Of a stretch of 64,000 nt of DNA, positions 40,793 through 50,010 are shown piece after piece; position 1 is the stretch's first letter; the number at the start of each line of letters is the position of its first letter. The DNA comes from Lachnospiraceae bacterium Marseille-Q4251 (GTDB taxonomy: Bacteria; Bacillota; Clostridia; Lachnospirales; Lachnospiraceae). A program made the position numbers and the translations under genes. The stretch covers positions 62,001 through 126,000 of the forward strand of contig JAGTTO010000001.1 of assembly GCA_018223435.1 (NCBI GenBank), in the 5' to 3' direction. The notes beneath the pieces were generated by a model that did no database searches, had not been told where the DNA came from, and saw only the letters and a program-made list of their open reading frames with translations.

Positions 40793-41272
40793 CTATTTAT
40801 GATAGGGTTCTCCGTGGATGATCCGGTAGCTTCGGTAGATCTGTTCCAGAAGGATCACACGCATGAGCTGGTGGGGGAAGGTCATATCGGAGAAGCTTAA
40901 GAGGTAATCGGCCCGTTTGAGGAGACGGTCGCTCATACCTAAGGAACCGCCAATCAGGAAAACCAAATGGCTGGTTCCGGTGATTCCAAGCGTATCGATT
41001 TTTTCGGCCAGCTTTTCACTGGTGAGCTTCTTTCCTTCGATGGCCAGAGCGATGACGTAGGCGGAATCAGGGAGGTATTTTTCCATGCGCTCCGCTTCTT
41101 TGTCTTTGATCTGGCTTACTACCAGGTCGGAGGCGCCGTCCGGCGTCTTCTCATCCGCCACTTCCACGATTTCCAGTTTGCAGTAGCGGCTCAGCCGTTT
41201 GCTGTATTCTTTGATCGCATCCGCGAAAAATTTTTCTTTGATCTTTCCCACGCAGAGGACAGTTATTTTCAT
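40793..41272 (-). CDS. rlmH: 23S rRNA pseudouridine-1915 N3-methyltransferase RlmH
   Basis: The 159-residue SPOUT-class methyltransferase modifies pseudouridine 1915 in helix 69 of 23S rRNA. The knot motif FLIGGSLGM and the C-terminus LLEQIYRSYRIIHGEPYHK match the family exactly; the N-terminus MKITVLCVGKIKEKF is also standard. It lies 17 nt downstream of the Dabb gene. Confidence 0.97.
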   Translation of the reverse strand: MKITVLCVGKIKEKFFADAIKEYSKRLSRYCKLEIVEVADEKTPDGASDLVVSQIKDKEAERMEKYLPDSAYVIALAIEGKKLTSEKLAEKIDTLGITGTSHLVFLIGGSLGMSDRLLKRADYLLSFSDMTFPHQLMRVILLEQIYRSYRIIHGEPYHK

Positions 41273-41289
41273 AGATACGGGTTCCTTTT

Positions 41290-41586
41290 TCAGAAATCAA
41301 AAGCCGTACGGTCGGTACAGTACTTTTTGATAATCGTCTCCACAACTTTCACATGCTCCGGATGGCTGGCGTAAGTTTTTAAGGCGGCTTCGTCCTCGTA
41401 TTCACCGATAAGGGCGATGTCTCTGGTGCTGGAGACCAGGGGCTCTGTGATGACTTTTACGGAGAGAACTCCGGGAACGATCTCTTTTAAGGCTTCCAGC
41501 TTCTCTTTCATCTCAGCTGCAGCCTGTTTCTTCGTCTCTTCTGTAAGGGAAGCGTCAAAATTCCACATAACGATATGCGTTACCAT
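41290..41586 (-). CDS. Dabb-domain (stress-responsive alpha/beta barrel) protein
   Basis: This 98-residue protein is a ferredoxin-like barrel of the Dabb family. It starts MVTHIVMWNFDASLTEETK and ends with HPEHVKVVETIIKKYC and TDRTAFDF, which are typical family blocks. The ATG at 41586 follows GAAAGGAG. Some relatives are polyketide cyclases or stress proteins; this one has no clear role. It seems to be co-transcribed with rlmH. Confidence 0.88.
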   Translation of the reverse strand: MVTHIVMWNFDASLTEETKKQAAAEMKEKLEALKEIVPGVLSVKVITEPLVSSTRDIALIGEYEDEAALKTYASHPEHVKVVETIIKKYCTDRTAFDF

Positions 41587-41610
41587 AAAAAACACTCCTT
41601 TCTGACTGCA

Positions 41611-41646
41611 AAAACAGGGTACACAGCGCAACCGCCATATACCCTG
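41611..41646 (-). terminator. Terminator of the nfn operon
   Basis: CAGGGTA pairs with TACCCTG around an 18-nt loop, followed on the minus strand by TTTTTGC. It lies 24 nt after nfnB. Confidence 0.7.
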
Positions 41647-41669
41647 CCTTTTACAGAACCTTGTTTTTA

Positions 41670-43058
41670 TTATTTGTTCTTCAGGAACTCGTCGATACCT
41701 TTGGCAGCGGCTTTACCTGCACCCATTGCAAGGATAACAGTAGCTGCGCCTGTTACGGCATCTCCACCGGCATATACACCCTCTTTACTGGTCTTACCAG
41801 TCTCCTCATCAGCGATGATACATTTTCTCTTGTTTGTATCCAGACCGATGGTGGTGGAAGAAATCAGCGGGTTCGGAGAAGTACCAAGGGACATGATAAC
41901 GGTATCTACATCGATCTCGTACTCAGATCCCGGAATCTCTACCGGACGTCTTCTTCCGGATGCATCCGGCTCGCCAAGCTCCATCTTCACCAGACGGATA
42001 CCTTTTACCCAGTCGTTCTCGTCGACGAGAATCTCCTTCGGGTTGGTCAGAAGGTCAAAAATGATACCCTCTTCTTTTGCGTGATGAACTTCCTCTGCAC
42101 GGGCAGGCAGCTCAGCTTCGCTACGACGGTAAATGATATGTACCTCAGCGCCGAGACGAAGAGCGGTTCTTGCAGCATCCATAGCTACGTTTCCGCCGCC
42201 AACAACTGCAACTTTCTTGCCGTGTGCGATTGGTGTATCGTAATCATCACGGAAAGCTTTCATCAGGTTGTTTCTGGTCAGGAACTCGTTGGCAGAGAAT
42301 ACGCCGTTGGCGTTCTCACCCGGGATTCCCATGAACATCGGAAGACCAGCACCGGAACCGATGAAGACAGCTTCAAAGCCCTCTTTGTCCATCAGCTCGT
42401 CGATGGTGGTGGATTTTCCGATAATAACGTTGGTCTCGATCTTAACACCGAGAGCCTTTACGTTCTCAACCTCTTTCTCTACAACAGCGCTCTTCGGAAG
42501 ACGGAACTCCGGAATACCATAAACCAGAACGCCGCCGGCTTTGTGAAGAGCCTCGAAGATGGTTACATCGTAACCCATTTTTGCCAGATCGCCGGCACAG
42601 GTCAGTCCGGAAGGACCAGAACCGATGACGGCTACCTTCTTGCCGTTTTTCTCAGCCGGAGCAGTCGGTTTGATACCGTTCTCGCGGGCCCAGTCAGCTA
42701 CGAAACGCTCCAGTTTACCGATGGAAACAGCCTCTCCTTTGATACCGCGGATACATTTACCCTCACACTGGCTCTCCTGGGGGCAGACACGGCCGCAGAT
42801 AGCGGGAAGTGCGCTGGACTCGGAGATGATGCGGTAAGCTTCCTCGATATTTCCCTCTTTTACCTGATGGATGAAATCCGGGATATGAATGCTTACCGGG
42901 CAGCCCTCTACACATTTTGCCTTTTTACAGCCCAGGCAGCGGCTGGCCTCTTCCATTGCTTCTTCTTTATTATAACCAAGACATACTTCGTCAAAATTTG
43001 TTGCTCTAACCTTCGGAGCCTGCTCTCTTACAGGAACCTTCTTTAATACGTCTGCCAT
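41670..43058 (-). CDS. nfnB: NADP-reducing flavin-dependent subunit NfnB (glutamate synthase small-chain type)
   Basis: The 462-residue flavoprotein is homologous to the small chain of glutamate synthase. The N-terminus binds two 4Fe-4S clusters (CLGCKKAKCVEGCP and CGRVCPQESQCEGKC), followed by FAD- and NADPH-binding folds with GSGPSGLTCAG and GGGNVAMDAA. The adjacent gene encodes the ferredoxin reductase-like subunit, so this is most likely NfnB of the electron-bifurcating NADH-dependent ferredoxin:NADP oxidoreductase. A stand-alone GltD is less likely, as gltB is absent. The ATG abuts the stop of nfnA. Confidence 0.92.
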   Translation of the reverse strand: MADVLKKVPVREQAPKVRATNFDEVCLGYNKEEAMEEASRCLGCKKAKCVEGCPVSIHIPDFIHQVKEGNIEEAYRIISESSALPAICGRVCPQESQCEGKCIRGIKGEAVSIGKLERFVADWARENGIKPTAPAEKNGKKVAVIGSGPSGLTCAGDLAKMGYDVTIFEALHKAGGVLVYGIPEFRLPKSAVVEKEVENVKALGVKIETNVIIGKSTTIDELMDKEGFEAVFIGSGAGLPMFMGIPGENANGVFSANEFLTRNNLMKAFRDDYDTPIAHGKKVAVVGGGNVAMDAARTALRLGAEVHIIYRRSEAELPARAEEVHHAKEEGIIFDLLTNPKEILVDENDWVKGIRLVKMELGEPDASGRRRPVEIPGSEYEIDVDTVIMSLGTSPNPLISSTTIGLDTNKRKCIIADEETGKTSKEGVYAGGDAVTGAATVILAMGAGKAAAKGIDEFLKNK

Positions 43059-43945
43059 TATTTGTCACCTCCGCAATTTCCACATCCACCGTGATGGGTA
43101 TCGCCCTCACGCAGTTTCAGAAGGGCCTGGCCTTCCTCTGTCTTGTACATGGCCTGTCTCTTCATGGCAACGTTAAAGTCGATCAGATGACCGTCAAACT
43201 CTGGTCCGTCTACGCAGGCAAATTTGATCTCATCGCCTACGGCAACACGACAGGCGCCGCACATACCGGTACCGTCTACCATGATCGGGTTCATGCTGAC
43301 AATGGTGGGGATGTTCAGTTTCTTGGTGGTCAGACAGGCAAATTTCATCATGATCATCGGTCCGATGGCGATGCAGCGGTCGTACTGTTTGCCCTCTGCT
43401 ACCAGATCCTCGATCACCTTGGTTACCAGTCCGCTTCTTCCGTAAGAACCGTCATCGGTGGTGATATAGAGGTTTCCGGCAACTGCCTCCATTTCTTTCT
43501 CCAGAATGATCAGGTCTTTGGTCTTTGCACCAACGATCACATCTGCATCAATTCCGTGCTCGTGAAGCCATTTTACCTGGGGATATACCGGTGCGGTACC
43601 TACGCCGCCGGCAACAAACAGAAGTTTCAGCTTCTTCACTTCCTCAAGATCATCCGTGCAGAGCTCAGACGGACGTCCCAGAGGACCTACAAAATCTTCA
43701 AAAGCATCACCGGTTTTCAGAGTTGCAAACTTCTCTGTGGAAGCTCCGATGGGCTGAAATACGATGGTGATGGTTCCTTCTTTTCTGTCATAGTCACAGA
43801 TGGTCAGGGGGATTCTCTCACCTTCCTCATCCATCTTTGCGATGATGAACTGTCCGGGCAGGCAGTGCTCGGCAACACGCGGAGCTTCTACAACCATGGA
43901 GTAAATGTTGCTTGTAAGCTTTTCCGCTTTTCTGATCTTGTACAT
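43058..43945 (-). CDS. nfnA: FAD/NAD-binding subunit NfnA (ferredoxin-NADP reductase type)
   Basis: The 295-residue protein has a flavin-binding barrel, an NAD-binding domain and a C-terminal 2Fe-2S site with GTGMCGACRVAVGD and FACVDGPEF. It is the NfnA/SudB-type partner that works with NfnB to bifurcate electrons between NADPH, NAD and ferredoxin. The ATG at 43945 is preceded by AAGAGGAGGAGC. The operon nfnA-nfnB has its own promoter and a long structured leader. Confidence 0.92.
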   Translation of the reverse strand: MYKIRKAEKLTSNIYSMVVEAPRVAEHCLPGQFIIAKMDEEGERIPLTICDYDRKEGTITIVFQPIGASTEKFATLKTGDAFEDFVGPLGRPSELCTDDLEEVKKLKLLFVAGGVGTAPVYPQVKWLHEHGIDADVIVGAKTKDLIILEKEMEAVAGNLYITTDDGSYGRSGLVTKVIEDLVAEGKQYDRCIAIGPMIMMKFACLTTKKLNIPTIVSMNPIMVDGTGMCGACRVAVGDEIKFACVDGPEFDGHLIDFNVAMKRQAMYKTEEGQALLKLREGDTHHGGCGNCGGDK

Positions 43946-44054
43946 AATGCTCCTCCTCTTCTTATTTTGCACGGGACTCGGAAGAGAGCTCCGCACAGAA
44001 TGGTAGGGGAAACCATAAAAGGTCCCTCTCTATGATAAAAGGCCTGTGTGACAC

Positions 44055-44094
44055 GCATATGCCAGTACATACCTCATTGTACTTGCATATACGC
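44055..44094 (-). other. Inverted repeat in the nfnA leader
   Basis: GCGTATATGCAAGTACA and TGTACTGGCATATGC form arms of 15-17 nt with few mismatches around about 8 nt. It lies some 40-75 nt into the predicted transcript and has no T-run. It might be an RNA structure or a protein-binding dyad. Confidence 0.55.
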
Positions 44095-44137
44095 ATCCTA
44101 CTGTCTTTCATATAGCGCACTTTTTACGCTCCCAACA

Positions 44138-44166
44138 AGTATAAAGCAATGCCATAAAAATATCAA
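44138..44166 (-). promoter_or_regulatory. Sigma-A promoter of nfnAB
   Basis: TTGATA, 17 nt and TATACT are read on the minus strand. The leader would be about 185 nt, long for a housekeeping gene in this window. Confidence 0.7.
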
Positions 44167-44195
44167 TACTTTAATCAACAAAAATGTACAATTAA

Positions 44196-47100
44196 TCATA
44201 CATAGTTATCGATATAATCTTCAAATTCTTCCATAGACATCAGGATCTTCCGGGGTTTCGTGCCTTCCTCGGGACCGACGACGCCGGCATCCGCCAGCTG
44301 GTCCATGATCCGGGCGGCCCGGTTGAAGCCGATTTTCAGGAGACGCTGCAGCATACCGATGGAAGCCTTGTCCTTCTCGATAATGAAGCGGCCTGCTTTC
44401 TCGAAGTACTCATCGATCTCGCTCTCACCGGAGCTGTCCCCGCAGCCCATACTCTGGGCCTGGGTGATCTTGCTCTCGATATCGGCGCTTCCCTGGGAGA
44501 CACCGTTTTCACTGGTGAGAAACTCTACCACATCGCTGACTTCCGTATCGGAGACAAAAGCACCCTGCACCCGGGCCGGTTTCTGGTAGCCCTGGGGATA
44601 GAACAGCATATCTCCTTTTCCGAGAAGTTTCTCCGCTCCAACCATATCGATGATCGTCCGGGAATCCACACCGGAAGAGACGGAAAAAGCGATTCGAGAA
44701 GGCATATTTGCCTTGATGAGACCGGTGATAACGTTGACGGAAGGCCTCTGGGTGGCGATGATCAGATGGATGCCCGCTGCCCGGGCCAGCTGGGCCAGAC
44801 GGCAGATCGCATCCTCCACCTCTCCGGGTGCTACCATCATCAGGTCCGCCAGCTCGTCCACGATAATGACGATCTGTGGCATTTTTTCTGGTTTGTCTTT
44901 GTCCGGAATATCCTTGATGGCTTCCACTTTCTTATTATAACCCTTCAGGTCACGGACGTTATATTCCGCGAACTTCTGGTATCGGCCGGTCATCTCCGCC
45001 ACAGCCCAGTTTAAGGCTCCGGAAGCCTTTTTGGGATCCGTCACAACGGGGATCAGAAGATGAGGAATGCCATTATAAACGCTGAGTTCCACGACTTTCG
45101 GGTCGATCATGATGAGCTTTACATCCTCAGGCTTGGCCTTGTAAAGAAGACTCATGATGATCGTGTTGATGCAGACAGATTTACCGGAACCGGTCGCGCC
45201 TGCAATCAGAAGGTGAGGCATCCGGGCAATATCGGCTACCACAGGCTTGCCTGCGATATCTTTTCCGGCTGCAAAGGCCAGACTGGAGGGATGCTCCTTA
45301 AATTCCTTCGTTTCCAGAAGCTCACGCAGGGGCACCGGGCTGTTGGTCTTGTTCGGCACCTCGATACCGACAGCCGCTTTTCCGGGAATCGGTGCCTCAA
45401 TACGGATATCGGCCGCCGCCAGATTCAGCTTGATGTCATCAGAAAGATTGACAATCCGGCTGACCTTCACGCCCTGATCCGGGGTCAGCTCATACCGGGT
45501 GACAGAGGGGCCGCAGCTTACGTTGGTAACACGGACGCCCACGCCGAAGTTGTGAAGCGTCTGCTGTAGCTTGGCTGCCGTCTCCCGAAGCTCCTGATCC
45601 CGTCCTACTGCCGGATTGCTCTTGGGTTTGCTTAAGAGATCCAGCGGCGGGAAGACATATTCCTTCTTTATGACCTGATTGGAGGCTTCGATCTCTTTTG
45701 CCACGTTTTCCTGGTTCTTCTGCTGCTCTTCCTGACTGGATTTCGGGTTGCGGAATTGTTTTTCACCGGGAGCAGGCGGTGTATCCTGGAAGACAGCGCC
45801 TGCTGATGTGGGCCGCAGGGAGTTATCCTCACGGAAAATGCTATCGGAGGATCGCGTGGAAGGCGCTATGATCTCCTCCATATCGCCTGAATCACGGAAA
45901 GGCTCGGGGTCTTCGGGGTCTTCTGACTCTTCATCAGCATCCATGTCGTTTTCCGGCTCCTCATAAACCTCCGGATTTTCCTCATGAGGAACCTCTTCCA
46001 TACTGGCATCCTCACAACTTTCCGGTACCTCCGTTTCTTCCTCTCCAAAGGGCGGAATCTCCTCTGCCTCCTGAAACTCTCTGTGGAACTCCAGTCCATC
46101 GGCTGTCGGGTCTTCCGGTGTCCCCCAGCGCTCACGGAAAATCTCTTCCGGATCGGCATCTTCTGCTTCATCGGCTCGCTGTAAGAAGACCGGCTGTCTT
46201 AAGGGCTGGTAAAGCTCATCAGTTGCTTCCATAAATTCTCCGCCATCCTCCGGCTCCTGTGCCTGCTCTTCCGCCTGATTTCTCGCTGCGGAAACCAACT
46301 CGCCGTTGATCCGTAGCTGTTCCTCAAAGGAGCTCGGCCGCTGTTCGTGAATGGAAACAGGAGTCACTTCCTCCTCCACTTCCTGAATCTCCGGTTCCGG
46401 GAACTTCCGATCTACAAATGGAAGCTTCGGGCTGGCCTTCGGAATCCGCTCTCTCGGGGGCACCTGGAAGCTTTTGCCGCCGATTGCCTGATCCATGACC
46501 TTGAGATTCAGTTCTTCCACCTCAGGCCGTGTTTTCGGCACCGGAGGCACGATCTCATGCACTTCCTCCAGCGGCATGGAACGAGGAACAAGGCCATTCA
46601 GGTTTACGCCGCTGACTTTCTGATTTCTCCGCAGGGTCTCCGGCAGAGTTTTCAGCTGATCCTTCTCTTTTTCCAGCTGTTCCCGCTGCATTTTCCGCTG
46701 TTCTTCACGGATGATCCGGCGCTTTTCCTCACGGATCGCCGCCCGTTCCCGGCGGATGGCCGCATCTTCCCGTGTATTTTCATACACGTTTTTGTATACT
46801 TTTTTGCCTGTCTTACGAAAATCCTCAAAGAAAGACCGCTCGGTAATCAGCACCATGCAGAGGATCATGAGGACTACCACCAGCACATAAGCTCCTGCCA
46901 CGCCGAAAGCCGGGCAGACGAGGGTACAGAGCACGCCGCCAGCCAGGCCTCCGCCGCTCCTGTTTACTGCACTGACTTTATAGAAATCCAGGAAATCCCT
47001 GTCTGCCTGATAGGAATTTAAAGCCAGTTCCACCACCGTGCAGACGCAAATCACCAGAAGAATCACCGCTGCCGCCTTCATCCAGGCCAGAGGATTGTTC

Positions 47101-47444
47101 CTGTTGCTTATAAGAAAAGCCACCATGAAAAACAGGATCAGTGGCAGCAGATAAGCCATAAAACCGAACACGCCGAAAAAGAACCGGCTGATAGCATCAC
47201 CTACGAAGCCGCCGATTCCGAAATTGCTGATAAAGAGGATCACAGAGAGGGCCAGCGTCCCCCAGAGGATCACCTCCTGTGCAAAAGGAAAGCCGAAGAC
47301 ACTCTCCTTCTTTTTCTGCTGTCCCTTTCCATTTCCCCTGGGAGCGGAAGATGTTTTCTTCGCCGAAGAAGCAGACGGCCTCTTGGAAGCCGTCTGCTTT
47401 CTCCCGGTGGTTTTCTGTGTTTCTGTCTCTTTCTTTGCTGCCAT
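44196..47444 (-). CDS. ftsK: DNA translocase FtsK/SpoIIIE
   Basis: The 1082-residue protein pumps chromosomal DNA at the division or sporulation septum. About four or five N-terminal membrane helices (60-200) are followed by a charged linker rich in Glu/Asp (about 280-560), the RecA-like motor with GATGSGKSVC and Walker B VIIVDELADLM, and the C-terminal winged-helix gamma domain that reads KOPS-type sites (SIGMLQRLLKIGFNRA). The linker is unusually acidic and long. In spore formers it may be SpoIIIE; the sequence does not separate the two names. Confidence 0.95.
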   Translation of the reverse strand: MAAKKETETQKTTGRKQTASKRPSASSAKKTSSAPRGNGKGQQKKKESVFGFPFAQEVILWGTLALSVILFISNFGIGGFVGDAISRFFFGVFGFMAYLLPLILFFMVAFLISNRNNPLAWMKAAAVILLVICVCTVVELALNSYQADRDFLDFYKVSAVNRSGGGLAGGVLCTLVCPAFGVAGAYVLVVVLMILCMVLITERSFFEDFRKTGKKVYKNVYENTREDAAIRRERAAIREEKRRIIREEQRKMQREQLEKEKDQLKTLPETLRRNQKVSGVNLNGLVPRSMPLEEVHEIVPPVPKTRPEVEELNLKVMDQAIGGKSFQVPPRERIPKASPKLPFVDRKFPEPEIQEVEEEVTPVSIHEQRPSSFEEQLRINGELVSAARNQAEEQAQEPEDGGEFMEATDELYQPLRQPVFLQRADEAEDADPEEIFRERWGTPEDPTADGLEFHREFQEAEEIPPFGEEETEVPESCEDASMEEVPHEENPEVYEEPENDMDADEESEDPEDPEPFRDSGDMEEIIAPSTRSSDSIFREDNSLRPTSAGAVFQDTPPAPGEKQFRNPKSSQEEQQKNQENVAKEIEASNQVIKKEYVFPPLDLLSKPKSNPAVGRDQELRETAAKLQQTLHNFGVGVRVTNVSCGPSVTRYELTPDQGVKVSRIVNLSDDIKLNLAAADIRIEAPIPGKAAVGIEVPNKTNSPVPLRELLETKEFKEHPSSLAFAAGKDIAGKPVVADIARMPHLLIAGATGSGKSVCINTIIMSLLYKAKPEDVKLIMIDPKVVELSVYNGIPHLLIPVVTDPKKASGALNWAVAEMTGRYQKFAEYNVRDLKGYNKKVEAIKDIPDKDKPEKMPQIVIIVDELADLMMVAPGEVEDAICRLAQLARAAGIHLIIATQRPSVNVITGLIKANMPSRIAFSVSSGVDSRTIIDMVGAEKLLGKGDMLFYPQGYQKPARVQGAFVSDTEVSDVVEFLTSENGVSQGSADIESKITQAQSMGCGDSSGESEIDEYFEKAGRFIIEKDKASIGMLQRLLKIGFNRAARIMDQLADAGVVGPEEGTKPRKILMSMEEFEDYIDNYV

Positions 47445-47462
47445 GAATATCTCCTCTTACTT

Positions 47463-48338
47463 TTATACAATAAAATGAGCGATGATCGCAACGAGACCCG
47501 CTGCGAAACAGTAAATGGAAAAGCCCTTGAAGTTCTTCTTTCTCACAACCACCAGCATCGTGCGGATGCAGATGTAACCAACCACGCCTGACACAATAGC
47601 GCCCACGACACAGTTTGTCACCAGGCCGCCGGAGATCGTCTCGGAACCGATATCCTTAAGCTCCAGAACGGCTGCGCCAAGAACTGCCGGAATGGACATG
47701 ATAAAGGAATACTTTACTGCAAATCTCCGGTCAAAGCCGCTTAAAAGGCAGGCGGCAATGGTGGTACCGGAACGGGAAAGTCCCGGCAGGGTAGCCAGTC
47801 CCTGAGCAATACCGATGAGAAAACCGTTGCTGTAGCTGATATCCTTCGGGATCTTTTTTCCATCCTTACAATGGTCTGCCACCAGAAGCAGAAGACCTGT
47901 CAGAAGCAGGCAGACACCGGGGACAATGAGGGTTGTGGAGGCAAAGCTGATGAGATCCTTTCCCATCACGCCAATGATACCCGTGGGAATCGTGGATACC
48001 AGTACCAGCAGAACAAATTTGCGGTAGTTGTTATGTATGATCCGATGATAGCGGAGAGCTTCGTCATAGCGCCGGTTCCGGTAAAAAATCTTGACGTTTC
48101 TGATGATATCCCCGCACATGCGAAAGAACTCCCGTATCATCTTGAAAATATCTTTCCAGTAAACGATAAAGACCGCCGCCAGCGTACCAATATGCAGGCA
48201 GACGTCAAACAGCAGTCCGCCGTCCGTCTTCATATCGAAAATATTCTGAAATATGGCCAGATGGCCGGAACTGCTGACAGGAAGAAACTCGGTAACTCCC
48301 TGTACGATTCCTAAAAAAATTGCCTGAAGCAATGACAT
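47463..48338 (-). CDS. uppP: Undecaprenyl-diphosphate phosphatase UppP
   Basis: The 291-residue membrane enzyme recycles the lipid carrier of cell-wall synthesis and gives some bacitracin resistance. Both family motifs are present: GVTEFLPVSSSGHL near residue 15 and PGLSRSGTTIAA in the second half. It lies 18 nt upstream of ftsK on the same strand. Confidence 0.96.
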   Translation of the reverse strand: MSLLQAIFLGIVQGVTEFLPVSSSGHLAIFQNIFDMKTDGGLLFDVCLHIGTLAAVFIVYWKDIFKMIREFFRMCGDIIRNVKIFYRNRRYDEALRYHRIIHNNYRKFVLLVLVSTIPTGIIGVMGKDLISFASTTLIVPGVCLLLTGLLLLVADHCKDGKKIPKDISYSNGFLIGIAQGLATLPGLSRSGTTIAACLLSGFDRRFAVKYSFIMSIPAVLGAAVLELKDIGSETISGGLVTNCVVGAIVSGVVGYICIRTMLVVVRKKNFKGFSIYCFAAGLVAIIAHFIV

Positions 48339-48429
48339 AACCGTTCCTCCTTGACTTTTTCTCTCCCAGCCGATCGCCGCCGGTTTCAGAGAAACCGGCA
48401 GGCATATAGATCTAGTATAACATATTTTG

Positions 48430-49098
48430 TCAAGATGTACAAATCATTTTCCGAAGTCTTGCAACGGCGTCTTGGATGCCTCCCACTTCGTCGATGATTC
48501 CCTCTTCCACGGCCTGATGCCCCACAAGAATCGTGCCAAGATCTTTGGTAAGCATGCCCGTATCAAGCATGAGCTCCTCAAGCCGTTCTCTTTTTGCATT
48601 GCAGTGATCCGCGATAAAGCCAAGGATCCGATCCTGCATCTGTTTGAAATAATCGTAGGTCTGGGGCGCCCCGATAACGGTGCCGTTCATCCGCACGGGA
48701 TGAATCACCATAGTCCCGGTGGCCACAATAAAGGAATAATCCGTGGAGACTGCGATGGGAACACCGATGGAATGGCTGCCTCCCAGCACCAGGGAAACCG
48801 TAGGCTTACTTAAGGAGGCCAGCATCTCTGCGATAGCCAGTCCCGCCTCCACATCCCCGCCCACGGTATTTAAAAGCACCAGCACGCCTTTGATCTCGTC
48901 GCTGTCCTCGATGGCCGCCAGCTGCGGAAGCACATGTTCATATTTTGTGGTTTTGGTGTTGGCGGAGAGGCACTCGTGTCCCTCAATCTCGCCGATGACA
49001 GAGATCAGATGAATCCGGTCTTCCATCTTCACCTCGCCAAATTCCTTCAAATTTTCCCGCTCATTCTCCGTTTTTTCTTTTCGCTTTTCTTCTGCCAT
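48430..49098 (-). CDS. ClpP-like serine protease, TepA family
   Basis: The 222-residue protein is a ClpP-fold peptidase of the TepA/YmfB type, which in Bacillus helps protein secretion and degrades small acid-soluble spore proteins. Family patterns are LNTVGGDVEAGLAIAEML and the nucleophile region LGGSHSIGVPIAVS. It has no signal peptide. It stands about 90 nt before uppP on the same strand and after a terminator, so it may be a separate unit. Confidence 0.88.
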   Translation of the reverse strand: MAEEKRKEKTENERENLKEFGEVKMEDRIHLISVIGEIEGHECLSANTKTTKYEHVLPQLAAIEDSDEIKGVLVLLNTVGGDVEAGLAIAEMLASLSKPTVSLVLGGSHSIGVPIAVSTDYSFIVATGTMVIHPVRMNGTVIGAPQTYDYFKQMQDRILGFIADHCNAKRERLEELMLDTGMLTKDLGTILVGHQAVEEGIIDEVGGIQDAVARLRKMICTS

Positions 49099-49177
49099 TT
49101 TTCTACCTCATTTCCAGCATCGCTGCCATTTTTTAAGAGTATTTCCGAAAATGAAAATTTTAGACAGGACAGAAAAA

Positions 49178-49209
49178 CTGCCCGCCTCCTTTTTCAGGAA
49201 AGCGGACAG
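49178..49209 (-). terminator. Terminator between the CFI-box-like gene and tepA-like gene
   Basis: CTGTCCGC pairs with GCGGGCAG (one G-T pair) around a 16-nt loop, followed on the minus strand by TTTTTC. Confidence 0.7.
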
Positions 49210-49212
49210 CTC

Positions 49213-49983
49213 TTAATTTTTGTAAAAGTATTCCTTTTCCAGGTTCCGTACCATTTTGGTGTAGAGCACCTGGCAGTCTTCTTTTCTGTCTTCCTCGATG
49301 AGATGAAGACAGGGGGACAGATATTCTTCCCAGATGGATGCGTAGATCTCTCTGGAATTTTCTGCCCGGTTGATATGTTTCACAATCGTGGGCGCGATAT
49401 CGTAATATTCCTGTACGATGGCCTCGCCCTCGTCTGTGGTCAGAAGATAAGTATCGCGGTAATTCCGGAAGCAGTTCAGCTCGTAGCAGTCGTCCGGTTT
49501 TCCAAGCGTCGTGCAGGCCGCCGTCGTAATGTAGCAGAATTTCCGTTTGAAACCGCCATTGATCTGCTCAAAGGTGGCCGGGGATACGTTGGTATCCGGG
49601 AAATGCTGCTTCCAAGCAACGCAGAGTTTCTCGGAAAAAAGCTTTCCGGATTCTCCCTCATATTTCAGGACTGCCGGATAAAGATATACCACCAGGGAAA
49701 GATTGTAATCCACGAGAAGATTGGCACGCTTGCTTTTCTTTTTCTCACGCATCAGAGCTTCCTCCGCCCCGGCAGCTACAGCCTCCGCCATATTGGTGAG
49801 ATACTGCTCTTTGTCGATCACCTGCTGATATCCGTTCTCCAGCGCCTCGAGAGTACCGAGGTGCTGCTCATAGTAAGCTTCAAAAGCTGTCGGATAACGC
49901 TTTCTTTTAAAATTTCCGATGGGGTCCTCCACATCCAGGAGCATGCCAGGAAGGCCCTCAATCGCGGTCGTATAAAAGCTCAT
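49213..49983 (-). CDS. Hypothetical protein with CFI-box-like cysteine motif
   Basis: The 256-residue protein has an N-terminal helical part of about 150 residues and a C-terminal section FCYITTAACTTLGKPDDC, then FRNYRDTYLL, EYYDIAP and IVKHIN. The latter pattern resembles the CFI-box C-terminal domain found in many proteins of unknown function. No signal peptide or membrane segment is visible. It lies 27 nt downstream of yebC and is probably co-transcribed with it. Confidence 0.6.
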   Translation of the reverse strand: MSFYTTAIEGLPGMLLDVEDPIGNFKRKRYPTAFEAYYEQHLGTLEALENGYQQVIDKEQYLTNMAEAVAAGAEEALMREKKKSKRANLLVDYNLSLVVYLYPAVLKYEGESGKLFSEKLCVAWKQHFPDTNVSPATFEQINGGFKRKFCYITTAACTTLGKPDDCYELNCFRNYRDTYLLTTDEGEAIVQEYYDIAPTIVKHINRAENSREIYASIWEEYLSPCLHLIEEDRKEDCQVLYTKMVRNLEKEYFYKN

Positions 49984-50010
49984 AATCTTTCTCCCTTTGT
50001 ATCCGGTTCT

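Noticed and set aside
41661..43046. A 461-codon plus-strand frame
   Set aside because: It is the exact antisense of nfnB, whose cluster motifs and flavin folds are beyond doubt.
43888..44070. A 60-codon leader peptide (starting MYWHMRV) before nfnA
   Set aside because: It overlaps the real nfnA start in another frame and has only a poorly spaced ribosome site; it lacks the run of one amino acid expected for attenuation.
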